In this document: piece after piece, positions 29,180 to 38,036 of the stretch
Layout: every line of letters begins with the position of its first letter
Position numbering within the stretch: the stretch's first letter is position 1
Source: a halophilic archaeon
Lineage (GTDB): Archaea; Halobacteriota; Halobacteria; Halobacteriales; Haladaptataceae
DNA length: 64,000 bases
Direction of reading: 5' to 3'
Assembly: GCA_003298465.1 (NCBI GenBank)
Contig: QNGA01000001.1
Location: forward strand, 1,302,001 to 1,366,000
Position numbers and translations under genes: made by a program
The notes under the pieces: generated by a model
Told to the model about the DNA's origin: nothing
What the model saw: only the letters and a program-made list of their open reading frames with translations
The model's database searches: none

Positions 29180-30175
29180 ATGACGACGTTTCTCTCGGGG
29201 GGGACGGGCACCCCCAAGCTGCTCGACGGCGCGGGCGACGTCTTCTCGCCCGCCGAGACGACCGTGGTCGGCAACACGGGCGACGACGTGGAACTCGGCG
29301 GCCTGCTCGTCTGTCCGGACGTCGACACCGTCCTCTTCCAGCAGGCCGGCGAACTCGACCGGGAGACGTGGTGGGGCATCGCCGACGACACGACGGCGAC
29401 CCACGACGAACTCCGTCGGCTCGCCGAGTCGGCCGACCTGGCGGGCGGGCCGCGCTACCTGCCCGACGAGCGCCAGACCGCGGGCCGCCGAATCGCGCGC
29501 TGGCGGCGGTTCTCCGGCGTCGCGGAGTTCATGGAGATCGGCGACCGCGACCGCGCGGTCCACGTGACCCGGACCGGACTGCTCGACGAGGGACGCACGC
29601 TCACGGAGACCACCCGAACGCTGGCGGACGCGTTCGACGTGCCGCTCGACCTCGTGCCGATGAGCGACGACCCGGTGGCGAGCATCGTCCACACGCCCGA
29701 GGGGCCGATGCACTTCCAGGAGTTCTGGGTCGCCCGGCGCGGCGACCCCGAGGTCGTGGACGTGGAGTTCCGCGGCGCGGACGAGGCCGAGCCGGCGCCA
29801 CCGGTGCTCGACGCGCTCCGCGGCGAGACGGTCGTCGTCGGTCCCTCGAACCCGGTGACCAGCATCGGGCCGATGCTCGCCGTCGACGGCGTCCGCGAGG
29901 CGCTCGACGACGCGACGGTGGTCGCCGTCTCGCCGTTCGTCGAGGACCGCGTGTTCTCCGGCCCAGCGGCGGAGCTGATGGCGGCGGTGGGCTACGACCC
30001 GAGCACGGCCGGCGTCGCCGCGGCCTACCCGTTCGCGGACGCGTTCGTGCTGGACGACGCAGACGGCACGGACCTGGACCGGACCGTCGTCCGCACCGAC
30101 ACCGAGATGAACGACGCCGAGGACGCCGGCCGGGTCGCGCGAGCGGTCGCCGACGCCCTCGCGGAGGTGGCGTGA
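29180..30175 (+). CDS. cofD: 2-phospho-L-lactate transferase (coenzyme F420 biosynthesis)
   Basis: CofD joins the phospholactyl moiety to the deazaflavin Fo to give F420-0. The 331-residue protein starts with the diagnostic [15 protein letters not shown]. It continues with [21 protein letters not shown] and the [13 protein letters not shown] segment that lines the substrate site. The ATG at 29180 is the family start; a longer upstream frame is non-coding. Its stop overlaps the ATG of the next gene by 1 nt, heading a four-gene coupled run. A TATA-like gtttacac lies about 28 nt upstream. Confidence 0.96.
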   Translation: MTTFLSGGTGTPKLLDGAGDVFSPAETTVVGNTGDDVELGGLLVCPDVDTVLFQQAGELDRETWWGIADDTTATHDELRRLAESADLAGGPRYLPDERQTAGRRIARWRRFSGVAEFMEIGDRDRAVHVTRTGLLDEGRTLTETTRTLADAFDVPLDLVPMSDDPVASIVHTPEGPMHFQEFWVARRGDPEVVDVEFRGADEAEPAPPVLDALRGETVVVGPSNPVTSIGPMLAVDGVREALDDATVVAVSPFVEDRVFSGPAAELMAAVGYDPSTAGVAAAYPFADAFVLDDADGTDLDRTVVRTDTEMNDAEDAGRVARAVADALAEVA

Positions 30176-30936
30176 TGTTCGACCCCAGGGTCGCCGCCGC
30201 CAGCCTCAGCGGCGAGTCGGACGCCGAGTGGGCGCGCGCCGCCGAAGCGCACGTCGGCGCGGCGTTCCTCGGCGGTATCGCGCTCGACGACCCGACCCGG
30301 GCGGCGGCCCGCGAACTCGTCGCCCGCGACCGCGAGGAGTTCCTGCCCGACGACCCCGTGGCGTTCGTCGACCGCCAGCTCGGGGCGCTCGACGACGCGC
30401 CGCTCCGGCCCGGATTCAACGTCCGCGCGGCGTCGCCGGAACCGGTCGGGGCGGTCGCCGCGGTCTGTCGGCGTCACGGCGCGATGCTGGAGGTCAACGC
30501 CCACTGCCGCCAGGACGAGATGTGCGCCGCGGGCGCCGGGGAGGCGCTGCTCCGGGATCCCGACCGCCTCTGCGGACAGGTCCGGGCGGCCGCCGACGCC
30601 GGCGCGACGGTGAGCGTGAAGGTCAGGACGGAGGTCGCGGGCGTCGACCTCCCCGAACTCGCCGGGCGCGTCGCGGCGGCCGGCGCGGACGCCGTCCACG
30701 TGGACGCGATGGACTCCGAGGCGGTCGTCGCCGACGTGGCGGCCGCCGTCCCGGACGACTGCTTCGTCGTCGCGAACAACGGCGTCCGGGACGCCGCGAC
30801 CGTCCGGGAGTACCTGGATTACGGCGCGGACGCCGTCAGCGTCGGTCGGCCGAGCGACGACCCCGCCGTGCTCGAACGGGTCCGGCGGGCGACGGCGGAG
30901 TGGTTCGAGGACGAGCGGACGGAGGCGCGACCGTGA
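30175..30936 (+). CDS. Archaeal Dus-like TIM-barrel protein
   Basis: This 253-residue relative of tRNA-dihydrouridine synthases belongs to an archaea-specific subgroup (nifR3-related TIM barrel). The active-site region reads EVNAHCRQDEMC, where Dus enzymes have NxGCP; the catalytic Cys position is kept (C111) but the flanking Gly and Pro are replaced by His and Arg. The FMN-phosphate end of the barrel is visible as FVVANNGVRD and GADAVSVGRPSDD. Whether it modifies tRNA is uncertain. It is co-translated with cofD and a CitG-like gene, a context that points to cofactor metabolism. Confidence 0.82.
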   Translation: MFDPRVAAASLSGESDAEWARAAEAHVGAAFLGGIALDDPTRAAARELVARDREEFLPDDPVAFVDRQLGALDDAPLRPGFNVRAASPEPVGAVAAVCRRHGAMLEVNAHCRQDEMCAAGAGEALLRDPDRLCGQVRAAADAGATVSVKVRTEVAGVDLPELAGRVAAAGADAVHVDAMDSEAVVADVAAAVPDDCFVVANNGVRDAATVREYLDYGADAVSVGRPSDDPAVLERVRRATAEWFEDERTEARP

Positions 30937-31769
30937 CGCCCGCCGAGAACGCCCAGCTCGCGCTCCTGCTGGAGGTCTCCGGGACGCCCAAGCCGGGGAA
31001 CGTCGACCGCGAGCGCGACCTGCCGGACCTCCGGTTCGAGCACTTCCTCGCGGGCGCGGTCGGCGCTGGCGCGGGCCTCCGGGCCGCCGAGTCGGGCGCG
31101 CCGGTGGGCGAGGCGTTCGAGCGCGCCGTGGCCGGGATGAGCCGGCAGGAGGGCGACAACACCCAGTTCGGCGCGCTGCTGTTGGTCGTTCCGCTCGTGA
31201 GCGCCGCGAGCGAACGCGGGGCGGTGACGCCGGACGCCGCGACGGCGGTGGTGGAGGCGACGACGGTCGACGACGCGGCGAACTTCTACCGGGCGTTCGA
31301 GCACGTGGACGTGTTCGTCGACGACCCGCCGGAAGACGCCGCGGACCTCGACGTGCGACGCGGCGCGGACGCGGTGCCGGCGGTCGAGGAGCGCGGGACG
31401 ACCCTGGCCGACGTGATGGCGCTCTCCGCGCCGGAGGACGGGGTCGCCCGCGAGTGGACGACGGGGTTCGCGCGCACCTTCGACGGAGTGGAGCGCCTCG
31501 CGGAACTCGACGGCCCGCTCTCGGACCGGACGGCCCGGCTCTTCCTCGAACTGCTCGCCGACGAACCGGACACCCTCGTCGCGAAGCAGGCGGGCGAGGA
31601 GGCCGCCGAGCGCGTCAGCGAGCGAGCGGCGGCCGCCCTCGCCGGGGAGACGGACCCCGGGGCGCTCGCGGACGACCTCGTCGCGGAGGGCCTGAACCCG
31701 GGGACGACCGCCGACGTCGTCGCGGCGGCGCTGTTCGTCGCGCTGGAGCGCGGGGAGGTGTCGGTGTGA
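30933..31769 (+). CDS. Triphosphoribosyl-dephospho-CoA synthase-like (CitG family) protein
   Basis: This 278-residue helical protein of the CitG/MdcB family starts at a GTG overlapping the previous stop (GTGA). The motifs TPKPGNVDRERDLPDL and QEGDNTQFGALLLVVPL are characteristic. Classical CitG makes the citrate-lyase prosthetic group precursor, but no citrate lyase is nearby. Archaeal and methylotroph homologues are found with pterin/F420 cofactor genes, so a different ATP-dependent phosphoribosyl-type reaction is more likely here (inference). Confidence 0.85.
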   Translation: MTPAENAQLALLLEVSGTPKPGNVDRERDLPDLRFEHFLAGAVGAGAGLRAAESGAPVGEAFERAVAGMSRQEGDNTQFGALLLVVPLVSAASERGAVTPDAATAVVEATTVDDAANFYRAFEHVDVFVDDPPEDAADLDVRRGADAVPAVEERGTTLADVMALSAPEDGVAREWTTGFARTFDGVERLAELDGPLSDRTARLFLELLADEPDTLVAKQAGEEAAERVSERAAAALAGETDPGALADDLVAEGLNPGTTADVVAAALFVALERGEVSV

Positions 31770-32329
31770 CCGACTGGCCCGTCGACCTCCGCGGGGTCAC
31801 CGAGTCCGTCGTCACCACGCTCGGACCGAACGGGCTGTGGAACGTCGCGGCGCTCGGACTCCACGCCGGCGACCCCGTGACCGCCCGGACGTGGGGCAAC
31901 ACCCGGACCCGGCGGAACTTCCACCGGCAGGGTGGCGGCGTCGTCCAGTTCGTGTCCGACCCCGTCGTCTTCGCCGACGCGGCGCTCGCCGTCCGCGAGG
32001 AGCCGGACCCGGTGCTCGACGCCGCGGACGCGTGGGTCGAGGTCGAGGTGGAGCGGGTGGGTTCGGGGGAGTCCGGCGACGCGCGCTGGGAGGAGTGGGA
32101 GCTTCGTCCCGTCGAATCGCGGGTCGAGCGCGAGACGGTGCCGACGACGAACCGGGGGTTCTACGCCGTCATCGAGGCGACCGTCGCGGCCTCTCGGCTG
32201 GACGTTCCGACGTACGACGCGGCGGAACTCCGGTCGCGGCTGGCGTACTTCGAGTCGGTGGTCGAGACCTGCGGCGGCGAGCGCGAGCGCGAGGCGTTCG
32301 AGCGGGTCCGCGAGCAGGCCGACTGGTAG
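31766..32329 (+). CDS. DUF447 family protein
   Basis: This 187-residue protein has a split-barrel, flavin-reductase-like appearance: VTESVVTTLGPNGLWNVAALGL followed by ARTWGNTRTRRNFHRQG. DUF447 has no established reaction that I know of; the fold suggests flavin or deazaflavin binding. It starts at a GTG overlapping the CitG-like stop (GTGA), the last gene in the coupled cofD run. S17e follows 55 nt later with its own promoter. Confidence 0.82.
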   Translation: MTDWPVDLRGVTESVVTTLGPNGLWNVAALGLHAGDPVTARTWGNTRTRRNFHRQGGGVVQFVSDPVVFADAALAVREEPDPVLDAADAWVEVEVERVGSGESGDARWEEWELRPVESRVERETVPTTNRGFYAVIEATVAASRLDVPTYDAAELRSRLAYFESVVETCGGEREREAFERVREQADW

Positions 32330-32352
32330 TCCGCGACGGAGCCGAACGAATG

Positions 32353-32360
32353 CATTTAAG
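32353..32360 (+). promoter_or_regulatory. TATA box of rps17e
   Basis: The motif catttaag lies about 28 nt before the ATG at 32385, the right position for leaderless transcription of the ribosomal protein gene independent of the upstream cofD run. Confidence 0.55.
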
Positions 32361-32384
32361 GGTGACAGCGAGCAAACGACCGGT

Positions 32385-32558
32385 ATGGCGATAAAACCGG
32401 ACTACGTCAAGAAGACCGGGACCATCCTCCTGGAGCGATACCCGGACGCGTTCACGACGGACTTCGAACAGAACAAAGACAGCGTACAGAAGCTGACGAA
32501 CATCGACTCGAAGGGCGTTCGCAACCGCATCGCCGGGTACGTCACCCGGAAGAAGTAG
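32385..32558 (+). CDS. rps17e: 30S ribosomal protein S17e
   Basis: This 57-residue small-subunit protein is the archaeal short form of S17e. The sequence MAIKPDYVKKTGTILLERYP is diagnostic. Only a short internal stretch is open upstream in frame, and the ATG at 32385 fits the TATA box at 32353. A T5 run directly after the stop (32561-32565) could serve as the terminator. Confidence 0.96.
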   Translation: MAIKPDYVKKTGTILLERYPDAFTTDFEQNKDSVQKLTNIDSKGVRNRIAGYVTRKK

Positions 32559-32560
32559 GG

Positions 32561-32565
32561 TTTTT
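32561..32565 (+). terminator. Possible oligo-T terminator after rps17e
   Basis: A run of five T in a GC-rich context begins 3 nt after the S17e stop. Archaeal intrinsic termination uses T-tracts without needing a hairpin; the run is short, so support is weak. Confidence 0.3.
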
Positions 32566-32631
32566 CGCGACGGCGGCAGTTTCTGAGCGCGTCGAAAGCT
32601 ACTTGCACGGACGTAGGTTAGACGTTCGCAC

Positions 32632-33666
32632 ATGAGTGTACGAGTCGGTATTCTCGGCGGTACGGGAGCGGTCGGACAGCGGTTCGTTCAGCTACTCGAC
32701 GGCCACTCCGAGTTCGAACTGGCGACGATAACGGCGAGCGAGAACAGCGCCGGCAAACCGTACAGCGAGGCGGCCAAGTGGCGCGTCGACTCGCCGATCC
32801 CGGACGACGTCGGCGACCTCACGGTGCGCGCGACCGAACCCGAGGCGGTTCCGGACGACCTCGACCTTCTCTTCTCCTCGCTGCCCTCCGGCGTGGCCGC
32901 CGACGTCGAACCGTCGTTCGCCGAGGCGGGCTACGTCGTCTCCTCGAACTCCTCGAACGCCCGGATGGCCGACGACGTCCCGCTCGTCATCCCGGAGGTC
33001 AACCACGGCCACTTAGACCTCATCGAGGTCCAGCGCGACGAGCGCGGGTGGGACGGTGCGCTCGTGAAGAACCCGAACTGCTCGACCATCGCGATGGTCC
33101 CGACGCTCGCGACGCTCGACCGGTTCGGCCTCGACCGCGTCCACGTCGCCACCCTCCAGGCCGTCTCGGGCGCGGGCTACTCCGGCGTCACGTCGATGGA
33201 GATACTCGACAACGTCGTGCCCCACATCGGCGGCGAGGAGGAGAAGATGGAGACCGAGACGCGAAAGCTCCTCGGGAGCTTCGATGGGACCGGCGTCGAC
33301 CTCCACGACGTCGAGGTGTCGGCCTCCTGCAACCGCGTGCCCACGCTCGACGGCCACCTGGAGAACGTCTGGGCCGAGACGAACCGGGACGTCGGTCCGA
33401 CGGACGTCGAGGAGGCGTTCCGCGACGCGCCGACGCTCGACCTGCCGAGCGCGCCCGACCCGCTCATCGAGGTGTTCGACGACGAGTCGCGCCCCCAGCC
33501 GCGACTCGACCGCACGCTCGGCGGCGGCATGGCGGTCGCCGCGGGTGGAGTCCAGGACACGCCGAGCGGGGTCCAGTACAACTGCCTCGCGCACAACACC
33601 ATCCGCGGCGCCGCGGGCGCGAGCCTGCTCAACGGCGAACTGCTGGCCGAGGACGGCTGGCTCTGA
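32632..33666 (+). CDS. asd: Aspartate-semialdehyde dehydrogenase
   Basis: The enzyme makes aspartate semialdehyde from aspartyl phosphate for threonine, methionine and lysine synthesis. The 344-residue protein starts with the NADP-binding GILGGTGAVGQRF. It has the catalytic Cys C150 in NPNCSTIA, the following AVSGAGYSGV loop, and the catalytic His region of the archaeal/fungal-type enzyme around ASCNRVPTLDGHLENVW. Placement next to S17e is common in haloarchaea. It is convergent with the SDR gene at 33667. Confidence 0.96.
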   Translation: MSVRVGILGGTGAVGQRFVQLLDGHSEFELATITASENSAGKPYSEAAKWRVDSPIPDDVGDLTVRATEPEAVPDDLDLLFSSLPSGVAADVEPSFAEAGYVVSSNSSNARMADDVPLVIPEVNHGHLDLIEVQRDERGWDGALVKNPNCSTIAMVPTLATLDRFGLDRVHVATLQAVSGAGYSGVTSMEILDNVVPHIGGEEEKMETETRKLLGSFDGTGVDLHDVEVSASCNRVPTLDGHLENVWAETNRDVGPTDVEEAFRDAPTLDLPSAPDPLIEVFDDESRPQPRLDRTLGGGMAVAAGGVQDTPSGVQYNCLAHNTIRGAAGASLLNGELLAEDGWL

Positions 33667-34473
33667 TCAGACGTCCGGCGACTCCATGACGTCGGGGACC
33701 CCGGCCGCCGTTACCGTCTCGCCGACGAGGTAGGAGGCGGCGGGGCTGGCGAGAAACTGGACGACGTCGGCTATCTCCTCGCTGGTCCCCACGCGGCGCT
33801 CCACGTCGTCGCGCTCGACGTCGTCGGCGCTGATGCCCATCTGCGATTCGAGGCCGGGCGTGGCGACGAACCCCGGCGCGACGCAGTTCACCCGGACGCC
33901 GTCGCCCGCCCACTCGTAGGCGAGCGACCGCGTCAGGTTGACGACGCCGGCCTTCGCCGCGCCGTAGTGGCTCATGTACGGCGCGCCGTCCTGGCCCGCC
34001 ACGCTCGCGAGGTTGACCACCGCGCCGCCGTCCTCCTTCAGGTGCTCGCCGGCCGCCTGCGTGCAGTGGTACGTGCCGGTAAGGTTGATGTCGACGATGC
34101 GCTGCCAGCCGTTCGGGGTGAGGTCGTCGAAGCCGGCCATGAAACTCGCGCCGGCGTTGTTGACGAGCACGTCCACGCCGCCGAACTCCTCGACCGTCGC
34201 CTCGACGAGCGCGTCGACGGCGTCGCGGTCGGTCACGTCGCACTCGACCGCCAGCGCGCGCCCCGGGCGGTCGCTCTCCTCGATGCCGTCGGCGACGGGG
34301 TCGACGTTGCCCTGCTCGCGCGAGCAGACGACCACGTCCGCACCGCCGGCCGCGAACTGTTCTGCGACGGTGCGGCCGATGCCGCTCGACGCGCCGGTCA
34401 CGACGACGCGCTTGCCCTCGACCGAGAAGCGGTTCGGCGTCTCGCTGTCTAGCTCCGTTTCGCGTTCGTCCAT
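33667..34473 (-). CDS. Short-chain dehydrogenase/reductase (FabG-like)
   Basis: This 268-residue classical SDR has TGASSGIGRTVAEQF (cofactor loop), NNAGASF, the catalytic Ser in NLASVAG, and YGAAK for the Tyr-x3-Lys pair. Basic CSREQ after the second strand suggests NADP(H). It resembles 3-oxoacyl-(CoA) reductases. ATG 34473 was chosen over a GTG three codons upstream. Its stop abuts the asd stop, and a MOT1-type transporter is divergent upstream. Confidence 0.9.
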   Translation of the reverse strand: MDERETELDSETPNRFSVEGKRVVVTGASSGIGRTVAEQFAAGGADVVVCSREQGNVDPVADGIEESDRPGRALAVECDVTDRDAVDALVEATVEEFGGVDVLVNNAGASFMAGFDDLTPNGWQRIVDINLTGTYHCTQAAGEHLKEDGGAVVNLASVAGQDGAPYMSHYGAAKAGVVNLTRSLAYEWAGDGVRVNCVAPGFVATPGLESQMGISADDVERDDVERRVGTSEEIADVVQFLASPAASYLVGETVTAAGVPDVMESPDV

Positions 34474-34628
34474 GGGTGACACTACTCAAACCGACAGGAA
34501 AGTTCTTGTCGTCGCAGCGAAACCCGTTTCGAGCGGGCGAGGCAACCGTGTTCGGTTTCGAAAACCCCGGATGTGACCCGGTTCCGGTTACTGAGTAAAC
34601 CTTTGGTAGTTGCGTCCGTTCCGCCGGC

Positions 34629-35729
34629 ATGGCCGTCGAGGTGTCGTACGGCGGGGAGCGTCGGTTCGAACTCTCGGTCGGAGAGGTGACGGGGGCGGTC
34701 GGTGACTCGGTGACGGTGTTGCCCGTGGTGGTCGCCGTCGCCGCGCTCACCGAACTCCGACTGCCGGTACTGCTGCTCGGGTTCGCCGCCTTCCAGGTCG
34801 TCTGGGGGTTGCGGTACGGCGTGCCCGTCTCCGTCGAACCGATGAAGGCGCTCGCGGGGCTCGTGGTCGCCGGCACGCTCACGGCCGGCGAACTGCTGTC
34901 GGCGGGGCTGGTCGCCGGCGGCGTCCTGCTCGCGCTGGGCACGACGGGCGCGGTCGGGCGGTTGGCCGACGCGGTCGGCGAACCGGTCGTCCGCGGCGTG
35001 CAGGTGAGCGTCGCGCTGTTGCTCGCGCGGACGGGACTCGACCTCGGCGTCGCGGCCCCCGCGACCGCGGCGGCCGCCGTCGGCGTCGCCGGCCTCGCGG
35101 TCGCGCTGGGCCACCGCCGCGCCAGCGCGCTCGCCGTGCTCACCCTCGGCGTCGTCGTCGCCGGCGTCGACGTGGGGATTCCGACGCCCGACGTTCCGTC
35201 GCTCTCCGCCGGCGTCCCGCTGTTCGCGGGCGGCGTGGCGGTCGCGCTCACGGACGACGCGCTCGCCGCGACCGCCGGCCAGCTCGCGATGACGGTCGGC
35301 AACGCCGCGGTGGCCACGTCGCTGCTCCTCTCGGACCTGTACGACGCCGACGTCTCGCCGGACGACCTGGCGACCAGCATGGGCGCGATGAACCTCCTCG
35401 CCGTCCCCTTCGGCGCGATGCCGATGTGCCACGGGAGCGGCGGCGTCGCCGGGAAGCACGCCTTCGGCGCGCGCAGCGCCGGCGCGAACCTGGTCCTCGG
35501 CCTGCTGTACGCGGTGGCGGCGCTGTTCGCGGCCGACCTCGTGGCCGACTTCCCGCTCGCCGTGCTCGGCGTCGTCCTGGCGCTGGTCGCGGTCGAACTC
35601 GGTCGGACCGGACTGGCCACGGACGACCGCTGGCTCGCCGTCGGCGTCGGCGCGCTCGGCCTCGTCACGAACGTCGGCGTGGCGTTCCTCGCTGGCACCG
35701 CGGCGTACCAGCTCCGGAGCAAGCTATAA
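34629..35729 (+). CDS. Putative sulfate/molybdate transporter (MOT1 family)
   Basis: This 366-residue polytopic protein has about ten hydrophobic segments related to the SulP/MOT1 group. The family motifs SVEPMKALAGLV and VPFGAMPMCHGSGGVAGKH are present, the latter being a near signature of MOT1 proteins. Molybdate is the best guess for the substrate, but sulfate is not excluded. The ATG at 34629 follows a TATA-like gagtaaacc about 35 nt upstream. Confidence 0.85.
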   Translation: MAVEVSYGGERRFELSVGEVTGAVGDSVTVLPVVVAVAALTELRLPVLLLGFAAFQVVWGLRYGVPVSVEPMKALAGLVVAGTLTAGELLSAGLVAGGVLLALGTTGAVGRLADAVGEPVVRGVQVSVALLLARTGLDLGVAAPATAAAAVGVAGLAVALGHRRASALAVLTLGVVVAGVDVGIPTPDVPSLSAGVPLFAGGVAVALTDDALAATAGQLAMTVGNAAVATSLLLSDLYDADVSPDDLATSMGAMNLLAVPFGAMPMCHGSGGVAGKHAFGARSAGANLVLGLLYAVAALFAADLVADFPLAVLGVVLALVAVELGRTGLATDDRWLAVGVGALGLVTNVGVAFLAGTAAYQLRSKL

Positions 35730-35754
35730 TTCCTGTCAGGTGGTCGCACCAGTC

Positions 35755-36942
35755 ATGGACGACCCATCGGAACCGTTCGGTCCGGACCGCCAGAACGAGG
35801 TGTACGCCGCGGGAATGCTCGCCGACCAGACGCCCGACCTTCCCGCCTCGCCCGGAGAACTCGCCGACCTCGCCCGCGAGGCGCTGTCGCCGGAGGCGTA
35901 CGCCTACCTCGCGGGCAGCGCCGGCGACGAGAGCACCGCCCGCGAGAACCGCCGGGCGTTCGACCGCTGGCGCATCGTCCCGCGGATGCTCCGCGACGTC
36001 GCGGAGCGGGACCTCTCCGTCGAACTGTTCGATAGCGAACTCCCCGTGCCGGTGCTGCTCGCCCCCATCGGCGTCCAGTCCATCGTCCACGAGGAGGGCG
36101 AACTGGCGACGGCGCGCGCGGCCGCCGACCTCGACGTGCCTGTCGTGTTGAGTTCCGCCTCCTCGGAGACGATGGAGGACGTGGCCGACGAACTCGGCGA
36201 CGCGACGGCCTGGTTCCAGCTCTACTGGAGCGCCGACCGGGACGTGACCGCGAGCTTCCTCCGGCGGGCCGAGGAGGCGGGGTACGAGGCCGTCGTCGTC
36301 ACCGTCGACACGCCGATGATGGGATGGCGCGAACGCGACGTCGACCGGGCCTACCTCCCGTTCCTCGACGGCGAGGGCGTGGCGAACTACTTCTCCGACC
36401 CCGCCTTCCGCGACGCGCTCGACGCGCCACCCGAGGAGGACGAGACCGCCGCAGTCTGGCACTTCACGGAGATATTCGGCGACCCGTCGTTGACGTGGGA
36501 CGACCTGGACTGGCTCCGAGAGCAGACGGACCTCCCCGTCGTGCTGAAGGGTATCCTGCACCCCGGGGACGCCCGCGAGGCGCTCGACCGCGGCGTCGAC
36601 GGCATCGTCGTCTCGAACCACGGCGGTCGCCAGGTCGACGGCGCTATCGGCGTGCTGGAGGCCCTGCCGGACGTCGTCGACGCGGTGGACGGCCGGGTTC
36701 CCGTCCTCTTCGACAGCGGCGTCCGTCGCGGCGCGGACGCGTTCCGGGCCATCGCGCTCGGCGCGGACGCCGTCCTGCTCGGTCGCCCCTACGCCTACGG
36801 CCTGGCGGTCGACGGGGCGAACGGCGTTCGTTCCGTCCTCGCCAACTTCCTCGCGGACCTCGACCTGACGCTCGCGCTCTCGGGGTACGACGCCGTGGCG
36901 GACGTGGACCGCTCGGCCGTCGTCGACGCCCGGGAGCGGTGA
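35755..36942 (+). CDS. FMN-dependent alpha-hydroxy-acid oxidase (lactate 2-monooxygenase-like)
   Basis: This 395-residue TIM-barrel flavoenzyme oxidises L-2-hydroxy acids such as lactate. The FMN and catalytic elements are visible: LAPIGVQSI, SSASSETMEDV, WFQLYWSADR, VTVDTPMMGWRERD, and the active-site SNHGGRQVDG (catalytic His and Arg). FDSGVRRGAD and GADAVLLGRPYAYGL supply the FMN-phosphate site. ATG 35755 is preferred over an in-frame GTG at 35740. It starts 26 nt after the transporter gene, so co-transcription is possible. Confidence 0.9.
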   Translation: MDDPSEPFGPDRQNEVYAAGMLADQTPDLPASPGELADLAREALSPEAYAYLAGSAGDESTARENRRAFDRWRIVPRMLRDVAERDLSVELFDSELPVPVLLAPIGVQSIVHEEGELATARAAADLDVPVVLSSASSETMEDVADELGDATAWFQLYWSADRDVTASFLRRAEEAGYEAVVVTVDTPMMGWRERDVDRAYLPFLDGEGVANYFSDPAFRDALDAPPEEDETAAVWHFTEIFGDPSLTWDDLDWLREQTDLPVVLKGILHPGDAREALDRGVDGIVVSNHGGRQVDGAIGVLEALPDVVDAVDGRVPVLFDSGVRRGADAFRAIALGADAVLLGRPYAYGLAVDGANGVRSVLANFLADLDLTLALSGYDAVADVDRSAVVDARER

Positions 36943-37002
36943 TACCGGAGGCCTCGAGTGTGGTATGTTCACTTCCGGCCCACTTCTTCAAAAAATCAGT
37001 GT

Positions 37003-37011
37003 GTTTTATAC
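37003..37011 (+). promoter_or_regulatory. TATA box of the HalOD1-CHAT operon
   Basis: The motif gttttatac stands about 31-38 nt upstream of the ATG at 37042 in an otherwise GC-rich region preceded by a cttcttcaaaaaa tract. It is the only strong promoter before the HalOD1/CHAT pair. Confidence 0.55.
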
Positions 37012-37041
37012 GTAGCTAGGTGTTACGGGAAGTGAAAACCA

Positions 37042-37989
37042 ATGAACCGGGACGAGGACACGGTCGACCGGACGGCTGTCGACGGCGTGCGGAAGGTCCG
37101 AAAGAGACGTTCGGACGAGGGCGGTCGAATGCTCGGGACGCTCGTCGTCGAGGCCGTCGCGGAGTCGGTGGGGGTGGCGCCCCCCGAGATGGACACGAAT
37201 CTCTACGACGTGATAGACCCCGACGCGCTCGACGCCCTGTTCGCCTCGCGGCGGAACGGGGGGGAGCGAACGGACGGACAGGTGACGTTCCCGATACACG
37301 GCCACTACGCGACCGTCTCCGCCGACGGCGTCGTGGAGGTCGAGTCGGAACTCGCCCGGATAAAGCGCACCGGCGGGAACCTCCTCCTCACCGGCCAGGT
37401 GCCCGACGAGGTCCTCGACGACGCGACAGTCCGACTGCTCGGTCGCGGCGGGGACCACGAACGGGTCGTCGCACTCCACGACCGGAACGTAGGGACCGCC
37501 TACGACCGACTCGACCGCGCGGGCGCGCCGGCCGCCGGCGGGCACGTGCTCGACTACCACGCCGAGGCCCGGTCGACGACCGCCGCGACGGCGTCGGGGA
37601 CCGACTACCGGGTGACCGACGTAGACGGCGACCTCGCCGACTTCGGCGCGGCGATCGAGGAGACGCTACGGCAGATCGACTTCGAACGACGCGGACTCGA
37701 CCCGGGCGAACTCCGGTTCTGCTTCGACTCCCTCCGGCCGGTCGTCGACGACGAGGACGACCGCGACGTCGGACGGTTCCTCAGCGACTGTTTCGACGCC
37801 GTCGAGGACCTCTCCGGGGTGGGGTGTTACGTCCTCCCGATGGGGCGTCGCTCCGAGACGGTGGCCGACGTCGAACCGGAGTTCGACGCGACCGTCGAAC
37901 TTCGCGTCGGCGAGGCCGGACCGGAACAGCGCTGGCACCTCCAGGACACCGAGTTCACCACGGACTGGTTCGCTCTCGACGGACGCTGA
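37042..37989 (+). CDS. HalOD1 output domain fused to an HTR-like (DUF7504-type) RecA-fold domain
   Basis: This 315-residue protein has two parts. Residues about 28-98 match the HalOD1 output domain of haloarchaeal signalling proteins (GTLVVEAVAESVGVAPPEMD, then NLYDVIDPDALDALF). Residues about 100-310 look like the HTR-like/DUF7504 RecA-type domain: GGNLLLTGQVPDEVLDD at the position of a Walker A loop, LRFCFDSLRPVVDDE at Walker B, and GCYVLPMGRR. The P-loop lacks GK[ST], so ATP hydrolysis is unlikely. It is followed after 47 nt by a CHAT protease gene on the same strand, suggesting a sensor/adaptor and effector pair. Confidence 0.75.
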   Translation: MNRDEDTVDRTAVDGVRKVRKRRSDEGGRMLGTLVVEAVAESVGVAPPEMDTNLYDVIDPDALDALFASRRNGGERTDGQVTFPIHGHYATVSADGVVEVESELARIKRTGGNLLLTGQVPDEVLDDATVRLLGRGGDHERVVALHDRNVGTAYDRLDRAGAPAAGGHVLDYHAEARSTTAATASGTDYRVTDVDGDLADFGAAIEETLRQIDFERRGLDPGELRFCFDSLRPVVDDEDDRDVGRFLSDCFDAVEDLSGVGCYVLPMGRRSETVADVEPEFDATVELRVGEAGPEQRWHLQDTEFTTDWFALDGR

Positions 37990-38036
37990 ACGGTGCTGCG
38001 AGACGGTCGTCGAGGACGCGACGCGGGGAGTTCAGT

